9,648 nucleotides of DNA, taken from CBFDCQ01 sp965603355 (GTDB lineage Bacteria > Hydrogenedentota > CAZGCA01 > CBFDCQ01). This document shows, piece after piece, positions 6,722 to 9,648 of this stretch. The stretch's first letter is position 1, and every line of letters begins with the position of its first letter. Location: positions 1-9,648 of the forward strand of contig CBFDCQ010000102.1 of assembly GCA_965603355.1 (NCBI GenBank). Reading direction: 5' to 3'. The position numbers were made by a program, and so were the translations under genes. The notes under the pieces were generated by a model. It saw only the letters and a program-made list of their open reading frames with translations. It did not search any database and was not told the origin of the DNA.

Positions 6722-6748
6722 TAAAGTTTTATAGCAAATGGTCGATAA
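6722..6748 (+). promoter_or_regulatory. Flagellar sigma-28 (FliA) promoter
   Basis: TAAAGTTT (6722-6729), an 11-base spacer and GTCGATAA (6741-6748). This matches the enterobacterial sigma-28 consensus TAAAGTTT-N11-GCCGATAA at all positions but one, with the exact spacer. It lies 67 bases before the start of the FlgM-like gene and predicts transcription from about 6755. It places that gene in the late flagellar class, the same arrangement by which flgM is autoregulated through sigma-28 in well-studied bacteria. Confidence 0.85.
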
Positions 6749-6815
6749 TTATAGTTGAAGGGCTGTAGAAGGATTCTAATTGGGGGAGGTAGTGTAGGCA
6801 AAGGAGGGCGTGACC

Positions 6816-7100
6816 ATGGGTGAGATCAGACCGATTGAGCATCTGCCCGACGCGGTCGAGAGCCGCAAGACGCCCGCGCGCGAGAAAGAACGGACCGAGA
6901 GAACCGGCGGACGCGACGAGGTTGAAATATCTGCAGAGGCCAGGCGAGCTGCAGAAATTGCCAGATTGGTTGAGATTACACGCAATCTGCCGGATGAGAG
7001 AGACGACGAGGTCAGCGCGGCAAAAGACAATGTTGAATCTGACCAGCATAAAGACGAAGAGGTGATAAAGGATACTGCGCGCCACCTATTGGGCGGGTAG
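6816..7100 (+). CDS. flgM: FlgM-like anti-sigma-28 factor
   Basis: Probable cytoplasmic inhibitor of the flagellar sigma factor FliA, exported through the hook-basal body when that is complete. The protein has 94 residues, the usual FlgM length. The N-terminal 35 residues are highly charged and look disordered, as in FlgM. From residue 34 the sequence follows the FlgM pattern: D-E-V-E-I-S (34-39) with E-A-R (41-43), a helix with L-V-E (51-53), the L-P-D-E-R-D-D-E-V turn (58-66) and a final helix ending A-R-H-L-L (88-92), the region that binds sigma-28. The start is ATG 6816, with AGGAGG (6802-6807) 8 bases upstream. A GTG at 6810 is too close to that site. The match is by pattern and is moderate, but the sigma-28 promoter just upstream strongly supports it. 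It is monocistronic, ending in a strong terminator. Confidence 0.75.
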   Translation: MGEIRPIEHLPDAVESRKTPAREKERTERTGGRDEVEISAEARRAAEIARLVEITRNLPDERDDEVSAAKDNVESDQHKDEEVIKDTARHLLGG

Positions 7101-7140
7101 CGCGACATCGCGGATCAGACAATACGGACAAAGAGTGGAT

Positions 7141-7182
7141 GGGGAACCACGGCAAAAGGCCGTCGGTTCCCCTTTTTGTTTC
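7141..7182 (+). terminator. Strong intrinsic terminator of the flgM-like gene
   Basis: GGGGAACC (7141-7148) pairs with GGTTCCCC (7165-7172). An inner ACGGC/GCCGT stem continues the helix past a one-base bulge, closing on a 5-base loop. TTTTTGTTTC follows from 7173. It lies 40 bases after the stop codon and ends the sigma-28 transcript before the next gene. Confidence 0.93.
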
Positions 7183-7185
7183 TTA

Positions 7186-7194
7186 TGGTATAAT
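7186..7194 (+). promoter_or_regulatory. Extended -10 promoter of the rlpA-like gene
   Basis: TGGTATAAT: a perfect -10 box (7189-7194) with the extended TG element. The -35 position falls inside the terminator stem of the preceding gene and has no good match. Transcription would start near 7201, about 32 bases before the gene. Confidence 0.6.
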
Positions 7195-7232
7195 CCTTAC
7201 GGAGAGTCAAAGCGACCTCGAGGATTAGTGTG

Positions 7233-7640
7233 ATGATAGACCCTGTTCCCTCATACGGCGGCATATCCCGGCGGCAGCTCGCGAAGGTTCTTGTCTTTAC
7301 GGTTGTGACCGTTGTCTATGTGGGCTGCGTTACGTCCCGAGGCGGTCGTGGCTACTATCAGGTGGGGGACGCCTCTTGGTACGGCCGCAAGTTCCACGGT
7401 AGGCCGACAGCTTCGACCGAGCGGTACAACATGAGAGAGATGACCGCAGCCCATCAGACCCTTCCTTTCGGCACGCGCGTCAGAGTCACCGACCTCGAGA
7501 CGCGGCGTTCCGTCGTCGTCAGAATAAACGACAGGGGACCTTTCAAAAAGAGGCGAATAATCGACTTGTCATGGGGTGCCGCGCGACGTCTCGGAATGGT
7601 GGAAAAGGGTGTCGCGAAAGTCGGGTTACAGATTCTCTGA
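7233..7640 (+). CDS. rlpA: RlpA-like double-psi beta-barrel lipoprotein
   Basis: Septal or envelope lytic transglycosylase of the RlpA family, which cleaves glycan strands lacking stem peptides and is held in the outer membrane by a lipid. It has 135 residues. A hydrophobic signal (17-31) ends in Y-V-G-C with C32 as the lipidation site; tyrosine at the -3 position is unusual for a lipobox. The barrel follows from residue 44: G-D-A-S-W-Y-G (45-51), F-H-G-x-x-T-A (54-60), T-A-A-H (71-74), L-P-F-G-T (77-81), I-N-D-R-G-P-F (98-104) and R-x-I-D-L-S (108-113). E63, H74 and D100 correspond to the residues linked to activity in Pseudomonas RlpA. There is no SPOR domain, so it is the short form and may not bind septal glycan by itself. 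GAGGA lies 8 bases before ATG 7233. A GTG at 7230 is an alternative start. Confidence 0.9.
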   Translation: MIDPVPSYGGISRRQLAKVLVFTVVTVVYVGCVTSRGGRGYYQVGDASWYGRKFHGRPTASTERYNMREMTAAHQTLPFGTRVRVTDLETRRSVVVRINDRGPFKKRRIIDLSWGAARRLGMVEKGVAKVGLQIL

Positions 7641-7696
7641 ACCGGCGCTTCTTCCAACACGCCGCCAGCAGAGGTGCATAGCGCGACGGGACGAAT

Positions 7697-8620
7697 CTAG
7701 CATACCATACCGAGGAGTTCGCCTGCCATCTCCGGGATATTGCCCAGTTTGTCCATGATTGCAGGGATATCGCTCTTGCTCAGCACGCTCGCTTCCCATG
7801 CTTCCGGGGCGAACTTGACCGATCCTACCGGCCCGCCCTTGCCGAGCTCCTTGGCATAGGATATGAAGTCAGCCAGGTTGACTATGGCGGCCCCCTGCGG
7901 AAAACCGTCCTGGTCCGGCGATGGGTGATGATGGTAGATGGCCTTGACGAGTTCGCCCGGTAACTTCCATTTCTCGGCGAGCTTGCCGCCGACGCGGGCG
8001 TGGTCTACTCCGAGGTTCGCCAGCTCACATTCGTAGAGCGGTATTCTCTCCGTCGCGCTGCTCTTGAGTGCTTCCTCAAACTTCTTATGAAGATGCTGCT
8101 GCAGGATGATCTTGCCCACATCATGCAGCAAACCTGCGGCAAAAAGCTCGTCCGGATCGAGCGGAGTCCCCTCGGGAACGCTCTGTGCGAGCGTTTTCGC
8201 GATTATTCCCGTGCTCACACAGTGAAGCCAAAACTGCTCGCGCTCGAACAACAATCCCTCATCGGACCGGACGGAGGAAAACGTATGGAAAACCGTCGCT
8301 GTCAACACGAGGTTCTTAACAACCTTGAGCCCGAGAAGCGATATCGCGTGCTCGATGGAACCGACCCGGTGGCGAAGCCCGTAGTAGGCGGAGTTGACAA
8401 GCCGCAGGAGCTTCATTGAGATGGGGGGGTCAGCCGAGATCGCCTCTCCAACTTCGCGCAGCGAGATCGACGGGTTGTCGACCATCTTGGTGACCTTGAC
8501 CAGAACGGTTGGCGCGGACGGCAGCGTTACTATCTCATCGAGCAACCTGTCCAAATGAGTATCGCTCACAGGCAACGACTCCATCTTTCCGACGCGAAGT
8601 GCCGCAGGCGCACCATTCAC
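7697..8620 (-). CDS. HDOD-domain signalling protein
   Basis: Cytoplasmic protein consisting of little more than one HDOD domain, a relative of HD phosphohydrolases found in bacterial signalling, often linked to motility, cyclic-dinucleotide output or stress. It has 307 residues with no receiver or GGDEF part. Typical landmarks are L-P-x-x-P (33-37), S-A-D-P-x-x-S-x-K-L-L-R-L-x-N-S (62-77), S-I-x-x-A-I-S-L-L-G (88-97), G-L-L-H-D-V-G-K (163-170), D-H-A-x-V-G (206-211), W-K-L-P (218-221), Y-H-H-H-P (229-233) and A-D (250-251). Metal ligands of HD enzymes appear preserved (H133, H166, D167, H207, H231 or H232, D251), although most HDOD proteins are thought to be non-catalytic. The GTG start at 8620 overlaps the upstream stop in GTGA, implying coupled translation. 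ATG 8584 is the alternative. It converges on the rlpA-like gene with a 56-bp gap. Confidence 0.88.
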   Translation of the reverse strand: MNGAPAALRVGKMESLPVSDTHLDRLLDEIVTLPSAPTVLVKVTKMVDNPSISLREVGEAISADPPISMKLLRLVNSAYYGLRHRVGSIEHAISLLGLKVVKNLVLTATVFHTFSSVRSDEGLLFEREQFWLHCVSTGIIAKTLAQSVPEGTPLDPDELFAAGLLHDVGKIILQQHLHKKFEEALKSSATERIPLYECELANLGVDHARVGGKLAEKWKLPGELVKAIYHHHPSPDQDGFPQGAAIVNLADFISYAKELGKGGPVGSVKFAPEAWEASVLSKSDIPAIMDKLGNIPEMAGELLGMVC

Positions 8621-8901
8621 GAACCGTCCGATTCGTCCGGCGCCTGTGTGTCGCGTTTGGCAATTATCTCTATCAAGGCTTCGGGCGAGAGCGAGTCGAT
8701 CCAGTCCTGCAACCGCGATCCGGATCTGTCCTCCACGGTTCCGTCCGGAACTGTCTCCTTGAAGGCCAGACCGTCGACTGAACCCTCCTCCTGTCCAACG
8801 ATTACCGTAAGCTCCGACCCCTCCCCTATTGGGTACCTTTTCTGCCAGGCCTCGCCGATTTTTTCCCAGCCGAGCGAAGCCCTTTCCTTGTCGCTATACA
8901 T
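8617..8901 (-). CDS. Unknown 94-aa protein coupled to the HDOD gene
   Basis: I do not recognise this family. The protein has 94 residues and is acidic and soluble, with tryptophans at 12, 19 and 67. The N-terminal half includes a short beta-like segment (29-36), and the C-terminal part has a helix from about 62 to 83 (S-R-L-Q-D-W-I, then the A-L-I-E-I-I-A-K run), followed by a polar acidic tail. There is no signal peptide or membrane helix. Its stop codon overlaps the GTG of the HDOD gene (GTGA at 8617-8620), the best evidence that both are expressed together and perhaps act together. The ATG at 8901 has only a weak AGGA about 11 bases upstream. The promoter is probably the one at 9055-9083. 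Confidence 0.6.
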   Translation of the reverse strand: MYSDKERASLGWEKIGEAWQKRYPIGEGSELTVIVGQEEGSVDGLAFKETVPDGTVEDRSGSRLQDWIDSLSPEALIEIIAKRDTQAPDESDGS

Positions 8902-9030
8902 CTATATTGTTATCCTGATCCGTGTTTGGTGGGAACCAGCAGACGATAGACTCAAACTGGTGGTGGACGTGGGGTTCATCGTTCCGCTGCCGCACCAGCC
9001 GTCGCCCCTACCCCCCGAATGTCCGGCACA

Positions 9031-9053
9031 CGAGCGGAATCGACTCCCGCTCG
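9031..9053. repeat. Inverted repeat at the transcription start of the HDOD operon
   Basis: CGAGCGG (9031-9037) and CCGCTCG (9047-9053) form a perfect 7-bp inverted repeat with 9 bases between. It begins two bases after the -10 box of the putative minus-strand promoter, and the expected start site (about 9048) falls inside it. It could be an operator bound by a dimeric regulator or a 5' stabilising hairpin. No T-run follows, so it is not a terminator. Confidence 0.45.
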
Positions 9054-9054
9054 A

Positions 9055-9083
9055 TTTATCCTAGCCCTGAAAAGCCGCGTCAA
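9055..9083 (-). promoter_or_regulatory. Probable sigma-70 promoter of the HDOD operon
   Basis: On the minus strand TTGACG (9078-9083), a 17-bp spacer and GATAAA (9055-9060). A 10-bp palindrome TTCCCGGGAA (9085-9094) sits just upstream of the -35 box. The leader to ATG 8901 would be about 145 bases. That leader includes a G-rich run near 9006-9017 and no other feature I can name. Confidence 0.5.
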
Positions 9084-9102
9084 ATTCCCGGGAACCGGCG
9101 CT

Positions 9103-9477
9103 TCAAAAAACGTACTCCGGCTCGATAATAGGAGCGTACTCCTCGGGAATCGGCAGGAAGAAGGTCACCGTCTCAAAAAAACCCGTTGCCGTTCGAGCGA
9201 GCGCCTTGCCGATGCCCACTACAGGTCCTGCAAACACGATGCGACCTAACGTGTCGGACTCCTTGCTCTGGACGTAGATCTCCTTTGGTATTTCCGTCCA
9301 TCCCGAGAGTATGTTCGCCAAACCTCTAGCGAGTTTCGACAGCTGTCTCTTGGCAGGATAATCCTTCTTCTCGACCGTGTACTGTGCGTACGCTGGCAGA
9401 GTCGTGCTCAGCAACACGACAACCATGGTCAACCCGATAACCTGTTTGGCACGCGAACTCGCCGTACAAAGCTTCAC
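9103..9477 (-). CDS. TIGR04073-type exosortase-associated secreted protein
   Basis: Small exported protein resembling the family described as exosortase-system-associated (TIGR04073), found mostly in bacteria with PEP-CTERM/exosortase machinery; its exact role is unknown. It has 124 residues. A signal peptide (hydrophobic core 13-28, cleavage likely after A-Y-A at 29-31) leaves a mature chain of about 93 residues. Family features are K-L-A-R-G-L-x-N-I-L-x-G-W-x-E-I-P-K (48-65), a Gly-rich hydrophobic hairpin with G-x-x-x-G-I-G-x-A-L-A-R (84-95), and the end T-F-x-x-P-x-P-x-x-Y-x-P-x-I-x-P-E. The start is GTG 9477, with a full-strength ribosome-binding site (GGGAGGTGA) 4 bases upstream. It is monocistronic with its own strong promoter. 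No exosortase or PEP-CTERM protein lies in this window. Confidence 0.8.
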   Translation of the reverse strand: MKLCTASSRAKQVIGLTMVVVLLSTTLPAYAQYTVEKKDYPAKRQLSKLARGLANILSGWTEIPKEIYVQSKESDTLGRIVFAGPVVGIGKALARTATGFFETVTFFLPIPEEYAPIIEPEYVF

Positions 9478-9489
9478 TTTCTCACCTCC

Positions 9490-9523
9490 CTGTTATCACA
9501 GTCCACCGCCGCCACACTAACAG
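9490..9523 (-). repeat. Leader inverted repeat next to the ribosome-binding site
   Basis: CTGTTA (9490-9495) and TAACAG (9518-9523) bracket 22 bases in the transcribed leader of the TIGR04073 gene, ending directly beside its ribosome-binding site. A leader hairpin here could influence translation, but a 6-bp stem with a long loop is weak evidence. Confidence 0.25.
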
Positions 9524-9547
9524 CACAACTCCCCCGTGTCACCCGGC

Positions 9548-9576
9548 ATTCTAGCACAAGCCGCTTCAGTTGTCAA
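9548..9576 (-). promoter_or_regulatory. Strong sigma-70 promoter of the TIGR04073-type gene
   Basis: On the minus strand a perfect TTGACA (9571-9576), a 17-bp spacer and TAGAAT (9548-9553), preceded by the extended TG element. Start near 9541, leader about 64 bases. Together with the ideal ribosome-binding site this predicts abundant expression of a small exported protein. Confidence 0.8.
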
Positions 9577-9606
9577 GAATGTTCCTGCGATATTGTCATA
9601 ACTCCG

Positions 9607-9648
9607 TGATAATGTCCTCTTGTGAGCTCGATAGAAATGTCCTCTATG
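9607..9648. repeat. Direct repeats at the right edge, possible end of a mobile element
   Basis: The 10-mer AATGTCCTCT occurs twice, at 9611-9620 and 9636-9645, 25 bp apart, each preceded by GATA or TGAT. A looser AATGTTCCT lies at 9578-9586. Phased short repeats like these are common as transposase-binding sites at insertion-sequence ends, but no transposase is visible before the window stops, so this is a suggestion only. Confidence 0.35.

Noticed and set aside
7639..7651. 13-bp direct repeat GAACCGGCGCTTC shared with 9092-9104
   Set aside because: One such 13-mer match is expected by chance in a window of this size, and neither copy has a matching context.

Overview
The window looks like ordinary chromosomal DNA from a flagellated, diderm (Gram-negative type) bacterium of moderate-to-high GC. 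Three things suggest this: a FlgM-like anti-sigma-28 gene behind a near-consensus flagellar sigma-28 promoter, an RlpA-type lipoprotein, and a small secreted protein of the exosortase-associated TIGR04073 type. The mixture of families does not match any model organism I recognise. An uncultivated or deep-branching lineage is plausible but is inference.

Layout. On the minus strand from 4296 down to 74 there is (i) a two-gene ABC-2 type exporter, ATPase 3370-4296 overlapping permease 1772-3391, and (ii) after a 223-bp gap rich in inverted repeats, a four-gene cluster: a basic two-helix membrane protein (1279-1548), a hotdog thioesterase (743-1276), a helical soluble protein (416-730) and a second two-helix membrane protein (74-370). 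A divergent intergenic region (4297-4674) separates the exporter from a plus-strand membrane glycosyltransferase of the PMT/ArnT type (4675-6378). That gene is visibly more AT-rich than its neighbours and has its own near-consensus sigma-70 promoter.

From 6379 to 6815 there is no convincing gene, but there is a run of inverted repeats (6423-6659) followed by the sigma-28 promoter (6722-6748). It drives a monocistronic flgM-like gene (6816-7100) closed by a strong intrinsic terminator. A small RlpA-like lipoprotein (7233-7640) follows with its own extended -10 promoter. Convergent to it on the minus strand lie an HDOD signalling protein (7697-8620), translationally coupled to an unknown 94-aa protein (8617-8901), and a TIGR04073-family secreted protein (9103-9477) with excellent promoter and ribosome-binding signals. 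The right edge carries short direct repeats that may be the end of a mobile element.

The functional theme, where one can be read, is envelope and motility: flagellar gene control, cell-wall lipoprotein, exported small protein, exporter, and lipid-linked sugar transfer. I found no CRISPR array, tRNA, rRNA, toxin-antitoxin pair or clear defence system. The best candidates for something new are the structured 6423-6659 intergenic segment and the cluster of unknown small proteins around the thioesterase.
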